This document shows positions 34,290-42,916 of a DNA stretch of 64,000 nucleotides, in pieces. This stretch comes from Variovorax boronicumulans (lineage in GTDB: Bacteria > Pseudomonadota > Gammaproteobacteria > Burkholderiales > Burkholderiaceae_C), in assembly GCF_007677875.1 (NCBI RefSeq), contig NZ_VEDO01000022.1, positions 1 to 64,000 of the forward strand. Reading direction: 5' to 3'. The notes below the pieces were generated by a model. That model was not told the origin of the DNA and did not search any database. It saw only the letters and a program-made list of their open reading frames with translations. A program made the translations under genes and the position numbers. Every line of letters begins with the position of its first letter. Positions within the stretch are counted from its first letter, which is position 1.

Positions 34290-34772
34290 ATGCAGCCCAG
34301 GAACACCATCTGCCTGTGGTTCGATCAGGACGCCGAGGCCGCCGCCAGGTTCTACGCCCGCACCTTTCCCGACAGCGCGGTCGGTGCCGTGCACCGCGCG
34401 CCGCGCGACTATCCGGCAGGCAAGCAGGGGGATGTGCTGACCGTGGAATTCACCGTGGCCGGCATCCCCTGCGTGGGCCTGAACGGTGGCCCGGCCTTCA
34501 GGCACAGCGAGGCCTTCTCGTTCCAGATCGCGACCGACGACCAGGCCGAGACCGATCGGCTGTGGAACGCCATCGTCGGCAACGGTGGCCAGGAGAGCGA
34601 GTGCGGTTGGTGCAAGGACCGCTGGGGCCTGTCCTGGCAGATCACACCGCGCGTGCTGCTGGACGGCTTCGCCGACCCCGACCCGGCCGTGGCCAAGCGC
34701 GTGTTCGAGGCCATGATGACCATGAAGAAGATCGACGTCGCCGCGATCGAGGCGGCGCGGCGCGGCGCCTGA
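34290..34772 (+). CDS. VOC-superfamily protein (PhnB / 3-demethylubiquinone methyltransferase-like)
   Basis: A 160-residue glyoxalase-fold protein with NTICLWFDQDAEAAARFYA, ...TFPDSAVG, VEFTVAGIPCVGLNGGPAF and CGWCKDRWGLSWQITPRVL. This matches the family annotated as 3-demethylubiquinone-9 3-methyltransferase, which lacks a methyltransferase fold and is not proved to have that activity. AAGGAG precedes the ATG. It converges with a small lysine-rich gene, the stops being adjacent. Confidence 0.85.
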   Translation: MQPRNTICLWFDQDAEAAARFYARTFPDSAVGAVHRAPRDYPAGKQGDVLTVEFTVAGIPCVGLNGGPAFRHSEAFSFQIATDDQAETDRLWNAIVGNGGQESECGWCKDRWGLSWQITPRVLLDGFADPDPAVAKRVFEAMMTMKKIDVAAIEAARRGA

Positions 34773-34925
34773 TCAGGCCGGCTTGTTCTTGAGCTTGCCC
34801 TTGGGCATCACCGTCGTGACGGGCGGCGTAGGCCGGGTCGATGGGCTGGTCGAGGCCGGCGGAGGACTGCTGTCCTTCTTCGGTTTCTTGACCATCTTGT
34901 TGCTGCGCTGCTCGCCTTTGGCCAT
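34773..34925 (-). CDS. Small lysine/proline-rich conserved protein (50 aa)
   Basis: A 50-residue, strongly basic, low-complexity protein starting MAKGEQRSNKMVKKPKKD, with a Pro/Ser/Thr middle and ending KGKLKNKPA. AGGAGA lies just upstream of the ATG. I recall very similar small proteins (MAKGQxRSNKExKKPKK) across Burkholderiales, always uncharacterised. It is probably cytoplasmic and perhaps nucleic-acid or ribosome associated; that is a guess from composition. Confidence 0.7.
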   Translation of the reverse strand: MAKGEQRSNKMVKKPKKDSSPPPASTSPSTRPTPPVTTVMPKGKLKNKPA

Positions 34926-34974
34926 GCGGTTCTCCTGCTGGAGCCGCCGACTATAGCGAGCGCCACGCGCAGGC

Positions 34975-36117
34975 TCAGAGGTCGAATTCGGCCCGGATCG
35001 CGGTGCTGTGTTCGCCCACGCGCGGCGCCGCGTGCCGGCTGCGCGCCCGCGCGCCGTCGATGCGCAGCGGGCCGCGCGTGGTGTGCACCGGCGTGCCGTC
35101 GCTGCGCTGCACGGTCTGCAGCATGTCCAGCAGGCCGAAGGCGCGGCTTTGCAGCAGGCGCGGCCAGTCCAGCACCTCGGCGCACCAGACATCGGCCGGC
35201 CGCAGCCGGGCCAGCCAGTGCGCCGTGTCGTGCTGGCACAAGGCGGCGGCGATCAGGCGCTTGATCGCGTCGCGCTGGGTGAAAGCGTCCTCCGCGCTGA
35301 ACTGCGTGAGCGCGGGCAGCGGCAGGGTTGCCGCCAGCTGCGCCAGCGGCATCATGGCCAGCGCCAGGTAGCCGTCGCGCGTGGGGTACAAGCCGTAGGG
35401 CGCGGCCAGGTAGGCATTGGCGTTGCGAAAGCCCGCGCGCGCGGGCAGCCGGCGGCCGTCGTTCAGGTGCGTGGTCAGCAGCTCGAACTGCAGGTCGACC
35501 AGGGCCTCGAGCAGGCTGGTCTGCACCAGCGCGCCCTGGCCTGTGATGCCGCGCCGCACCAGCGCGGCGAGGATGCCCTCGGTCAGCACATGGCCGGCCA
35601 GCATGTCGGCGATGGACAGGCCCAGCGGCACCGGGCCGTCGCCTTCGTGACCGTTGAGCCAGGTCACGCCCGACAGCGACTGCGCGAGCAGGTCCTGGCC
35701 CGGCAGGTGCGCCCAGTCGCCGGTCTCGCCGTAGCCCGAGATGCCGGCGTAGACCAGGCGCGGGTTCAGCGCGCGCGCCTGTTCGTAACCCATGCCCAGG
35801 CGCTCGATCACGCCGGGCCGGAAGTTCTGCACCACCACATCGGCGCGCGCCACCAGGCGCTGCAGCGCGGCCATGTCCTCGGGCCGCTTGAGGTCCAGCG
35901 CCAGGCTCTCCTTGTTGCGGTTGATCGCATGGAACAGCGTGGAATCGCCGCCCAGGTCGGTGTCGGTCAGGTACAGCGTGCGGCAGATGTCGCCGCTGCC
36001 GGGCCGCTCGACCTTGATCACGCGCGCGCCCAGGTCCGCCAGGCGCAGCGTGGCCGAGGGGCCCGAGAGGAACTGCGCGAGGTCCAGGACCAGCAGGCCT
36101 TCCAGCGGAGCGGTCAT
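34975..36117 (-). CDS. CaiB/BaiF-family CoA-transferase
   Basis: A 380-residue class III CoA-transferase with [47 protein letters not shown] and SIADMLAGHVLTEGI, whose aspartate is the expected acyl-anhydride residue. It moves CoA between carboxylates. It overlaps the preceding gene by ATGA and is the last gene of the dctPQM operon. A second, clearly paralogous CoA-transferase (shared [12 protein letters not shown]) lies on the other side of the operator region, so the two may handle donor and acceptor acids of one pathway. Confidence 0.9.
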   Translation of the reverse strand: MTAPLEGLLVLDLAQFLSGPSATLRLADLGARVIKVERPGSGDICRTLYLTDTDLGGDSTLFHAINRNKESLALDLKRPEDMAALQRLVARADVVVQNFRPGVIERLGMGYEQARALNPRLVYAGISGYGETGDWAHLPGQDLLAQSLSGVTWLNGHEGDGPVPLGLSIADMLAGHVLTEGILAALVRRGITGQGALVQTSLLEALVDLQFELLTTHLNDGRRLPARAGFRNANAYLAAPYGLYPTRDGYLALAMMPLAQLAATLPLPALTQFSAEDAFTQRDAIKRLIAAALCQHDTAHWLARLRPADVWCAEVLDWPRLLQSRAFGLLDMLQTVQRSDGTPVHTTRGPLRIDGARARSRHAAPRVGEHSTAIRAEFDL

Positions 36118-37235
36118 GCGGGAAGGCTTTCGCGGAACAGGGCATTGAGCGCCGCGACGATGGCGCGCGCCGGCTCGCCGTTCTGCAGCCCGGTGTTCAG
36201 GCGCACCGAGGCCGCGTGCTGAAAGGCCATGTAGCCGTCGTGGCGCGGCCGCACCCAGGCGCCCTCCAGCGTGGCGCGCGTGGCGCGGTAGAAGTCGCCG
36301 GCGGCGGCGTTGACGCCGTCGTCCTCCCAGGCCGCGGCATGGCCCGGCTGGCCGCCGGCCGCCGCGTAGGGACCGCGCTGGGCTTCGGCGCCAGCCACCC
36401 AGAGCGCGAAGTCGAACGCCGCCTGCGCGTGCGCCGTGCGCGCCGACACCGCGATGCCCGTGCCGCCCAGCGCCGAGCCCTGCGGGCCGCGGCCCTGCAG
36501 CGCGGGGATGTCGGCAAAGCCCAGCCGCGCCGGCCGCAAGCCCGCCCAGGCATAGCTCACGTAGCCGTAGATCAAGGGCACGCAGGCCGCGCGTGCATCG
36601 GCCTGGGCCATGTCCTCGAAGACGGCGATCGGGTCCTGCGTGAAGCAGCGCGGGTCCAGCCGCGGCAGCAGCGCCTGCAGCTGGGCGCAGGCGGCGCCCG
36701 CGGTGTCCAGGTCGAACAGTTCGGGCCCATCGACGCGGCCCGGCGCGCCGAGCTGGGCGCTCAGCGTGTACAGGCACATCAGCGAATGGGGCGGGCGCAG
36801 CGGCAGGGCCACGCGGCCCTCGGCCGCCAGCGCCATGACCGCATCCCAGTCGGCCGCCGGCGCGGCCAGCCGGTCGGGCCGCCAGGCCTGCACCTGCGTG
36901 GCCGCGTCGATGGGCAGCGCCCATTGGCGGCCCTGCCAGTGGTAGCTGGGGTAGGAGGGGCCGACCGAGCCGTTCGCGATGCCGGCCAGGCGCGCCGCGT
37001 CGAAGGGCAGCAGGCAGTCCTCGCGCGTGATCTGGCCCACATGCGGGTGGTCGATCACGATCAGGTCGTACTGGCGCGCGAGTTCCTCGACCGGAAAGGA
37101 CTCGAAGTCCTGCAGCGAGCGGCGGTCCCAGGCGATGGCGACGCCGGTGCGTTCCTGCCAGAGCCGGGCACAGGCCACCAGCGGGTCGACGCCGCGCGGG
37201 TGGTCCCAGGTCATGCCCTTGAGGGTGATGGTCAT
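36114..37235 (-). CDS. Extracellular solute-binding-type protein lacking a signal peptide
   Basis: A 373-residue type II binding-protein fold (SBP_bac, sugar-ABC type): TWDHPRGVDPLVACARLWQE, PVEELARQYDLIVIDHPHVG, and PIDAATQVQAWRPDRL. The N-terminus goes straight into the mature fold, and only 19 nt separate it from dctM, so no signal peptide is hidden upstream. No ABC permease or ATPase is nearby. It sits between the TRAP permease and a CoA-transferase, coupled to the latter by ATGA. A cytoplasmic binding role for a pathway intermediate is possible; it is otherwise unexplained. Confidence 0.8.
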   Translation of the reverse strand: MTITLKGMTWDHPRGVDPLVACARLWQERTGVAIAWDRRSLQDFESFPVEELARQYDLIVIDHPHVGQITREDCLLPFDAARLAGIANGSVGPSYPSYHWQGRQWALPIDAATQVQAWRPDRLAAPAADWDAVMALAAEGRVALPLRPPHSLMCLYTLSAQLGAPGRVDGPELFDLDTAGAACAQLQALLPRLDPRCFTQDPIAVFEDMAQADARAACVPLIYGYVSYAWAGLRPARLGFADIPALQGRGPQGSALGGTGIAVSARTAHAQAAFDFALWVAGAEAQRGPYAAAGGQPGHAAAWEDDGVNAAAGDFYRATRATLEGAWVRPRHDGYMAFQHAASVRLNTGLQNGEPARAIVAALNALFRESLPA

Positions 37236-37254
37236 GGTGGTGCGAATGAAAGGA

Positions 37255-38571
37255 TTACTGGACCGCGCCGGAGCCGTAGAGCAGCTGCGGCAGCCACAGC
37301 GACAGCTGCGGGAACACCGACAGCAGCACCAGCAGCAGCAACATCACGCCGAGGTAGGGGATGACCTCGCGCGCGTAGTCGCCCATGCGCACGCGCAGCG
37401 TCTGCGAGCTGATGTACATGAGCCCGCCGACCGGCGGCGTGATGCCGGCGATCGTGAGGTTGGTGATCAGCACGATGCCGAAGTGCACCTTGTCGATGTG
37501 CGCGCCTTCGATCAGCGGCAGCAGCATGGGCGTCAGAATGATCAGCGCGGCCGAACCCTCGATGGCCGTGCCCAGCACGATCAGCACGAGGTTGATCAGC
37601 AGCAGCAGGACGATGGGGTCCTTGGTCGTGCCGGCCAGCCAGCCCGACATGGCCTGCGGCACCTGCTCCCACGACAGGTAGAAGCCGAACGCGGCCGCCG
37701 CGCAGATCATCATCATCACGCTGGCGGAGTCGCGCACCGACTCGGCCAGCACCTCGGGCAGCTGCGCCAGCCGCATCTCGCGGTAGCCGAACAGCGCGAC
37801 CAGCAGCACGTAGAGCACGACGATGGCGCCGGACTCGGTGGTGGTGAAGATGCCGTAGCGCGTGCCCAGGATGATCACGGCCGGGATCGACAGCGCCCAC
37901 AGCCCGTCCACCAGCGCCTGGCGCAGCTCGCGCGCGCTGGCGCGGGTGGCGCGCTGCGGCTTGTAGCGGCGTTTGATGGCCAGCACGTGCGTGGTCAGCA
38001 TCAGCGCCGCGGCCAGCAGCAGGCCGGGCACGATGCCGGCCGCGAACAGCCGGCCGATCGAGGCCTCGGCCAGGAAGCCGTAGATGATCAGCCCGATCGA
38101 AGGCGGGATCAGCGCCGTGATGATCGCGGCCGAGGAGGTGATCACGGCCGCGAAGGGTGCGCTGTAGCCGCGCTGCGTCATCTGCAGGCCGATGGTCTTG
38201 GCCAGCATGGCTGCGTCGGCGTTGGCCGAGGCCGTGAGCCCGCCCAGCAGCGTGGCCAGCACCGTGCACATCTGGGCCAGCGCGCCGGTCATGTGGCCGA
38301 CCAGCACTTCGGCCAGGTTCAGCAGCCGGCGCGTGATGCCCGAGGCGTTCATGATGCAGCCGGCCAGCACGAACAGCGGCAGCGCCAGCAGCGAGACCGA
38401 CTCCGTGCCCTCGGCCATCTGCTGTGCGAAGTTGGCCAGCGGCATCTCGCCCATGTTGAGCAGGAAGAAGCCCAGCGCGGCGATCGCCATGGACCAGGTG
38501 ATCGGCGTCTGCAGCGCCAGCAGCACCAGCATCAGGATGGACGGGAGCCAGAGATGGAGGGACGAACTCAT
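37255..38571 (-). CDS. dctM: TRAP transporter large permease (DctM)
   Basis: A 438-residue integral membrane protein with about twelve helices. Typical DctM segments: LLALPLFVLAGCIMNASGI, GLTASANADAAMLAKTIG, SSAAIITALIPPSIGLIIYG and TIAGITPPVGGLMY. It carries out sodium-coupled import with DctQ and the receptor DctP. It begins in an ATGA overlap with dctQ. Confidence 0.93.
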   Translation of the reverse strand: MSSSLHLWLPSILMLVLLALQTPITWSMAIAALGFFLLNMGEMPLANFAQQMAEGTESVSLLALPLFVLAGCIMNASGITRRLLNLAEVLVGHMTGALAQMCTVLATLLGGLTASANADAAMLAKTIGLQMTQRGYSAPFAAVITSSAAIITALIPPSIGLIIYGFLAEASIGRLFAAGIVPGLLLAAALMLTTHVLAIKRRYKPQRATRASARELRQALVDGLWALSIPAVIILGTRYGIFTTTESGAIVVLYVLLVALFGYREMRLAQLPEVLAESVRDSASVMMMICAAAAFGFYLSWEQVPQAMSGWLAGTTKDPIVLLLLINLVLIVLGTAIEGSAALIILTPMLLPLIEGAHIDKVHFGIVLITNLTIAGITPPVGGLMYISSQTLRVRMGDYAREVIPYLGVMLLLLVLLSVFPQLSLWLPQLLYGSGAVQ

Positions 38572-39074
38572 GCGCCTTGCTCCGTCGAAGGCCGCCACTG
38601 CCAGCCATCGGCCCAGGGCTTGAGCAGCACGTGCTGCACCAGCATCAGCGCCGAGGCGATCGCCATGGGTGCGTAGACCACCGAGCGCGGGATGTCGATC
38701 ACCACCACGCGGATCGAATGCGCGAGCACGGCCTGCCAGACGAACATGGCCGTCAGCGTGGCGAACAGCGCGGCCAGCAGCCACCAGTTGAAGATGAAGA
38801 TGGCGCGGCGCAGGGCCGGCGGGAAGAGCGCGACCAGCGCGTCCACGTCGGCGTGCATGCGCCAGCGCACGCAGGCGGCCGCGCCGAAGAACACCAGCCA
38901 GCCGAAGGCGATCACCGCGACCTCGAAGGTCCAGGACGCCGGCTGCGGGAACAGGTAGCGCGTCACCACGCCCCAGGTGATGGACAGCACGATGGCGCAG
39001 GCACAGGCCACGCCGATGGCCTCGTCGGCACGGCGCAGGCTCAGCAGCGGGCCGGGCGAAGATGGAACGCTCAT
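38568..39074 (-). CDS. dctQ: TRAP transporter small permease (DctQ)
   Basis: A 168-residue protein with four transmembrane helices (about residues 20-36, 50-66, 90-112 and 128-148), the DctQ topology, and the segment SWTFEVAVIAFGWLVFFGAA. It partners DctM. An alternative ATG lies 9 nt upstream. The gap to dctP holds a structured repeat (copy E). Confidence 0.88.
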   Translation of the reverse strand: MSVPSSPGPLLSLRRADEAIGVACACAIVLSITWGVVTRYLFPQPASWTFEVAVIAFGWLVFFGAAACVRWRMHADVDALVALFPPALRRAIFIFNWWLLAALFATLTAMFVWQAVLAHSIRVVVIDIPRSVVYAPMAIASALMLVQHVLLKPWADGWQWRPSTEQGA

Positions 39075-39110
39075 GGGGAACATTCCCAGCCATGCTCGCA
39101 TGCAGCGGTG

Positions 39111-39231
39111 CGGATGGCCGCGGAGCCGGCCATGCCAGGACACCCGTGGAACTGGCTCTGCCAGGCCGCTGGGTGCGCCCCCTGGAGGGGGTATTGGACG
39201 GCCACACGGAGTAAGGCCGGCCAAACGGGGG
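39111..39231 (-). repeat. Dispersed multi-hairpin intergenic repeat, copy E
   Basis: Read in the direction of transcription: TGGCCGGCC with GGCCGTCCA (one mismatch, 39195-39223); CCCCCTCCAGGGGG; outer stem CACCC with GGGTG enclosing CTGGC-AGA-GCCAG; and ATGGCC-GGCTCCGC-GGCCAT. It is the closest relative of copy A, with compensating stem changes. It lies between dctP and dctQ, downstream of the receptor gene and inside the operon. Confidence 0.8.
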
Positions 39232-39246
39232 TGGACCTTGTCTGCT

Positions 39247-40245
39247 TCATTGCATCGCGGCGCGAACCTTGTCGTAGATGCCCGGCGTGAGGCCCGGCAC
39301 CTTGGAGTAGGCCACCTTGGCCTTCTCGGCGAAGGCCTTGGTGTCCACGTCGCTCACGATCTGCACGCCGTTCTTCTTCATCTCCTCGGCGTAGGCCGCG
39401 TCCGAGGCCACGGTCAATTGGGTCAGCTCGGCGCCGGCCTTCCTGCCTTCCTCCATGAGCAGGGCCTGCAGGTCGGCCGGCAGGCTCTTCCAGAAGTCGG
39501 TGCTCGTGACCATGGCCACATACATGGTCTGGTGCGCCGTGGTCGAGAGCACCTTGCGCACCTCGTAGAGCTTGGAGCCGACCAGCGAGCCGTAGTTGGC
39601 CTCGGCCGCATCGACCACGTTGGTCTGCAGCGCGTTGTAGACCTCGCCCCAGGGCAGGGCGGTGGGGCGGCCGCCCAGCGCCGTGAAGGTCTCCAGCATG
39701 ATGGGCGAGGGCGGCACGCGCAGCGTCATGCCGGCCATGTCGGCCGGCGTGCGCACGGGCTTGCTGCCCAGCACATGGCGCACGCCGAACAGGCCGTCGG
39801 AGACGATGACCTTCAGGCCTTGCTGCTCCAGCTTGGCGGCCAGCTCCTGGTAGACCGGCGAGCCGAACAGCTTGCGCCCTTCGTCCACGCTGCCGTACAG
39901 GTAGGGGCCGGCCAGCACGCCCACGTCGGGCACGAACTGGCTCAGCTGGCCGTAGTCGGTCACGCTGAGCACGCGGGCGCCGCTCTTGACCATCTCGTTG
40001 ACCTTCTTCTGCGGGCCGAGCTGGTCGCCCGTGAAGATGGTGAACGTGAGCCGGCCCTTGGAGCGCTCCTTCACGCGGTCAGCAAAGCTGTGCATGACCT
40101 TCACCACCGGCTCGTTCGGGTTCACCTGCGAGGTGGAGAAGCGCACGGTGAAGTTCTGCGCGGCGGCGGGCAGCGCGCACATCCCGAGCGCCAGGCCGGC
40201 GGCAAGGGTGGACAAGGTGGCAGCGGCAAGGCGGCGTGAAGGCAT
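39247..40245 (-). CDS. dctP: TRAP transporter periplasmic receptor (DctP)
   Basis: A 332-residue receptor. Signal peptide residues 1-30 (TLSTLAAGLALGMCALPAAAQ) are followed by the DctP fold with VMHSFADRVKERSKGRLTF, VRTPADMAGMTLRVPPSP (the arginine usually binds the substrate carboxylate) and LQTNVVDAAEANYGSL. It delivers an organic acid to DctQM. It is the first gene of the minus-strand operon, divergent from the caiB-maoC-iclR unit. Confidence 0.92.
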   Translation of the reverse strand: MPSRRLAAATLSTLAAGLALGMCALPAAAQNFTVRFSTSQVNPNEPVVKVMHSFADRVKERSKGRLTFTIFTGDQLGPQKKVNEMVKSGARVLSVTDYGQLSQFVPDVGVLAGPYLYGSVDEGRKLFGSPVYQELAAKLEQQGLKVIVSDGLFGVRHVLGSKPVRTPADMAGMTLRVPPSPIMLETFTALGGRPTALPWGEVYNALQTNVVDAAEANYGSLVGSKLYEVRKVLSTTAHQTMYVAMVTSTDFWKSLPADLQALLMEEGRKAGAELTQLTVASDAAYAEEMKKNGVQIVSDVDTKAFAEKAKVAYSKVPGLTPGIYDKVRAAMQ

Positions 40246-40290
40246 GGATGTCTCCCGGGTGGTGCGCAGAGCGCGCATCGGTGTAATTCC

Positions 40291-40313
40291 TATATGAACG
40301 TAGCGTTCATATA
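40291..40313. promoter_or_regulatory. 23-bp perfect palindrome, probable IclR operator
   Basis: TATATGAACG-TAG-CGTTCATATA has perfect 10-bp arms in a locally AT-rich stretch between the divergent dctP and caiB operons. The only regulator encoded in either operon is IclR-type. It could control both directions together. Confidence 0.7.
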
Positions 40314-40393
40314 TGCATCATTGACCGGAGATGCAGGAAAGTCGATTAGGGTTTTCCGTGAATTTATGGCATGGATGAAGCGAGTTTTTGCAT

Positions 40394-41605
40394 ATGTGTG
40401 ATGTGCCCGATGCCCCTTTGCCGCTGGCGGGCCTGCGCGTGTTGGACTTCAGCCAGTTCCTGGCCGGTCCGTCCTGCGCGCTGCGGCTGGCCGACCTCGG
40501 CGCGGACGTGATCAAGGTCGAGCGGCCCGACGGCGGCGACCTGTGCCGCGGCCTGGTGCTGGCCGACCAGCGCTTCGAGGGCGACAGCGCGCTGTTCCAC
40601 ACCATCAACCGGCGCAAGCGCAGCTTTGCGGCCGATCTCAAGCAGGCCGGCGATCTGGACCGCGTGCGGGCTTTGATCGCGCAGGCCGACGTGATGGTCC
40701 ACAACTTCCGTCCGGGCGTGATGGAGCGCATCGGCCTGGACGCCGCCAGCGTGCTGGCCCTGAACCCGCGGATCGTCTATGCCGCGGTCACGGGCTACGG
40801 CAACGAGGGGCCCTGGCGCGACAAGCCGGGCCAGGATCTGCTCGTGCAGTCGCTGTCCGGCCTGGCCTGGCTCACCGGCGACGACGGCGCGGACGGCGGC
40901 GGGCCGCCAGTGCCGGCCGGCGTCTCGGTGATCGACGTGATCACGGGCGCGCACCTCGTGCAGGGCATCCTGGCCGCGTTGCTGCGCCGCGGCATCACCG
41001 GGCGCGGCGGGCTGGTGGAGGTCAGCCTGCTGGAGTCGGCGCTGGATTTGCAGTTCGAGCCGCTCACGGCCTTCCTCAACGGCGACGGTGCGCAGCCCGC
41101 GCGCACGGCGGCCAACCATGCCAGCGTGCATGGCGCGGCGCCCTACGGCATCTACCGCACGCGCGACGGCTGGATGGCCGTAGCCATGACGCCCATGGAC
41201 CGGCTCGCGGCCCTGATCGGCAGCGCCGCGCTCGCCGCGCTGGCGGCCGACTCGGAGGCCTGGTTCCGCACGCGCGACGCGCTCAAGCAGCAGCTGCAGC
41301 GCGACCTGGCGGAGCAGACCACGGCCCACTGGCTGGCCCTGCTGGAGCCGGCCGGCATCTGGTGCGCCGAGGTGCTGGACTGGCCGCGCCTGTTGGCGCA
41401 TCCGGCGTTCGCCGCGCTGCAGATGACCCAGACCATCCGCAGCGCATCCGGCGCCGCGATGCAGACCACGCGCTGCCCGATCCGGCTCGACGGCCAGCGT
41501 CTGACCAGCGCGCAGGGCGCGCCGCGCCTGGGCGCGGACACCGCCGCCATCGCGGCCGAATTCGGCCTGCCGGCCGCCACCACCTCCACCGCAGCACAGC
41601 CATGA
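40394..41605 (+). CDS. CaiB/BaiF-family CoA-transferase
   Basis: A 403-residue class III CoA-transferase: [47 protein letters not shown] and [15 protein letters not shown] with the likely catalytic aspartate. It is paralogous to the CoA-transferase at the far end of the TRAP operon. The ATG was preferred over an upstream in-frame TTG. Its stop overlaps the maoC start (ATGA). It probably activates the acid imported by the TRAP system. Confidence 0.9.
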   Translation: MCDVPDAPLPLAGLRVLDFSQFLAGPSCALRLADLGADVIKVERPDGGDLCRGLVLADQRFEGDSALFHTINRRKRSFAADLKQAGDLDRVRALIAQADVMVHNFRPGVMERIGLDAASVLALNPRIVYAAVTGYGNEGPWRDKPGQDLLVQSLSGLAWLTGDDGADGGGPPVPAGVSVIDVITGAHLVQGILAALLRRGITGRGGLVEVSLLESALDLQFEPLTAFLNGDGAQPARTAANHASVHGAAPYGIYRTRDGWMAVAMTPMDRLAALIGSAALAALAADSEAWFRTRDALKQQLQRDLAEQTTAHWLALLEPAGIWCAEVLDWPRLLAHPAFAALQMTQTIRSASGAAMQTTRCPIRLDGQRLTSAQGAPRLGADTAAIAAEFGLPAATTSTAAQP

Positions 41606-42057
41606 GCACCCACGAACAATTCTTCGAAGACTACGCGCTCGGCGCCACGCGCCGGACCACCGGCCGCACCATCACCGAGGCCGACATCGTGCTGCACGCT
41701 GGCCAGACCGGCGACTTCTTCCCGCACCACATGGACGCCGCCTGGTGCGCCACGCAGGACTTCGGCCAGCGCATTGCGCACGGCACGCTGGTGTTCAGCG
41801 TGGGCATCGGCCTCACGGCCACCGTGATCAATCCGCGCGCCATGTCCTATGGCTACGACAGGCTGCGCTTCGTCAAGCCGGTGTTCATCGGCGACACGCT
41901 CTACGCCCAGGTCGCCATCTCCGACAAGCGCGACCACCCCAAGCGCGCCGGCCACGGCATCGTGGTCGAGGCCGTGACCGTCACCAACCAGCGCCAGGAA
42001 ACGGTGCTGGCCTGCGAGCATCTGCACATCGTGGAGCGGCGCACGGCCAGCCACTAG
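41602..42057 (+). CDS. MaoC-like (R)-specific hydratase, possibly mesaconyl-CoA type
   Basis: A 151-residue hot-dog-fold protein: [39 protein letters not shown] and [15 protein letters not shown], the segments holding the hydratase Asp/His dyad region. It hydrates an enoyl-CoA or dehydrates a hydroxyacyl-CoA. Coupling to a CoA-transferase by ATGA suggests it works on that enzyme's product; pairing with CaiB resembles itaconate, mesaconate or citramalate pathways, but no lyase is present to settle this. Confidence 0.85.
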   Translation: MSTHEQFFEDYALGATRRTTGRTITEADIVLHAGQTGDFFPHHMDAAWCATQDFGQRIAHGTLVFSVGIGLTATVINPRAMSYGYDRLRFVKPVFIGDTLYAQVAISDKRDHPKRAGHGIVVEAVTVTNQRQETVLACEHLHIVERRTASH

Positions 42058-42069
42058 ACTTCGCGGGCC

Positions 42070-42882
42070 ATGCCACGTCTTGCCCGACAGACCCCGCGCC
42101 CCGCCGAAGAAGACCGCCCCGAAAGCCGCCCGCGTTACGCCGCACCCGCGGTCGACAAGGCGCTGGACGTGCTGGAGCTGCTGTCGGCCCAGGCCGTGCC
42201 GATGACCCAGGCCCAGCTTGCCCGTGCGCTCGGGCGCGAGCCTGGCGAGTTGTTCCGGCTGCTGGGCGTGCTGGAGGGGCGCGGCTACCTGCGGCGGGAG
42301 TCCAGCGGCGGCTATGTGCTCACCCTCAAGCTGTTCGAGCTGAGCCGCACGCATTCGCCGCACGAGCAGCTGCTGCGCGCGGCCGAGGCGCCCATGCGCG
42401 AGCTGGTCGAGAGCGTGCGCGAGTCCTGCCACCTCTCGGTGCTGCACCGCGACCAACTGCTCGTGCTCACGCAGGTGGACGCGCCCACGCCGATCCGCCT
42501 GTCGGTGGAGGCTGGCTCGCTGCACTCGGCCGTCGACACGCTGTCGGGCCAAGTGCTGCTGGCCAATACCCCCGAGGCCGAGCGCGACGCCGTGCTGGCG
42601 CGCCGTGCGGAGTTCCTGCGCAGGAGCGCAGACGAGCGCAGCGCCTACCTCGCCATGCTCGGCAAGATGCGCGCCGACCGTTGGGGCTATGCCGAGAACG
42701 CGCGCTTCGTCGGCGGCCGCGACCTCAGCGTGCCGGTGGGCCGCCCCGACGGCCACACCCGTGCGGCGCTGACCATCGCCGCGCTGCGCGGCACCCACAC
42801 GGCGCACGAAGACCTGTTCGAGCTGCTGCCGCGGCTGCAGAAGTGCGCCGAGGACATCGGCCGCATCGCCGGCATCGGCTGA
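42070..42882 (+). CDS. IclR-family transcriptional regulator
   Basis: A 270-residue regulator. The winged helix spans about residues 30-85 (AVDKALDVLELLSAQAVPMT), and the effector domain contains QVDAPTPIRLSVEAGS and ALTIAALRGTH. It is the third gene of the caiB-maoC-iclR operon, 12 nt after maoC, and is the best candidate to bind the 23-bp palindrome upstream. Confidence 0.9.
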   Translation: MPRLARQTPRPAEEDRPESRPRYAAPAVDKALDVLELLSAQAVPMTQAQLARALGREPGELFRLLGVLEGRGYLRRESSGGYVLTLKLFELSRTHSPHEQLLRAAEAPMRELVESVRESCHLSVLHRDQLLVLTQVDAPTPIRLSVEAGSLHSAVDTLSGQVLLANTPEAERDAVLARRAEFLRRSADERSAYLAMLGKMRADRWGYAENARFVGGRDLSVPVGRPDGHTRAALTIAALRGTHTAHEDLFELLPRLQKCAEDIGRIAGIG

Positions 42883-42916
42883 TCATCGGCAGGAACGGGC
42901 GCATACTCGCCGCCCC

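Noticed and set aside
34290-34772. A real 3-demethylubiquinone methyltransferase (UbiG-like)
   Set aside because: The protein has a VOC/glyoxalase fold and no SAM-binding motifs; the name is a legacy label of the family.
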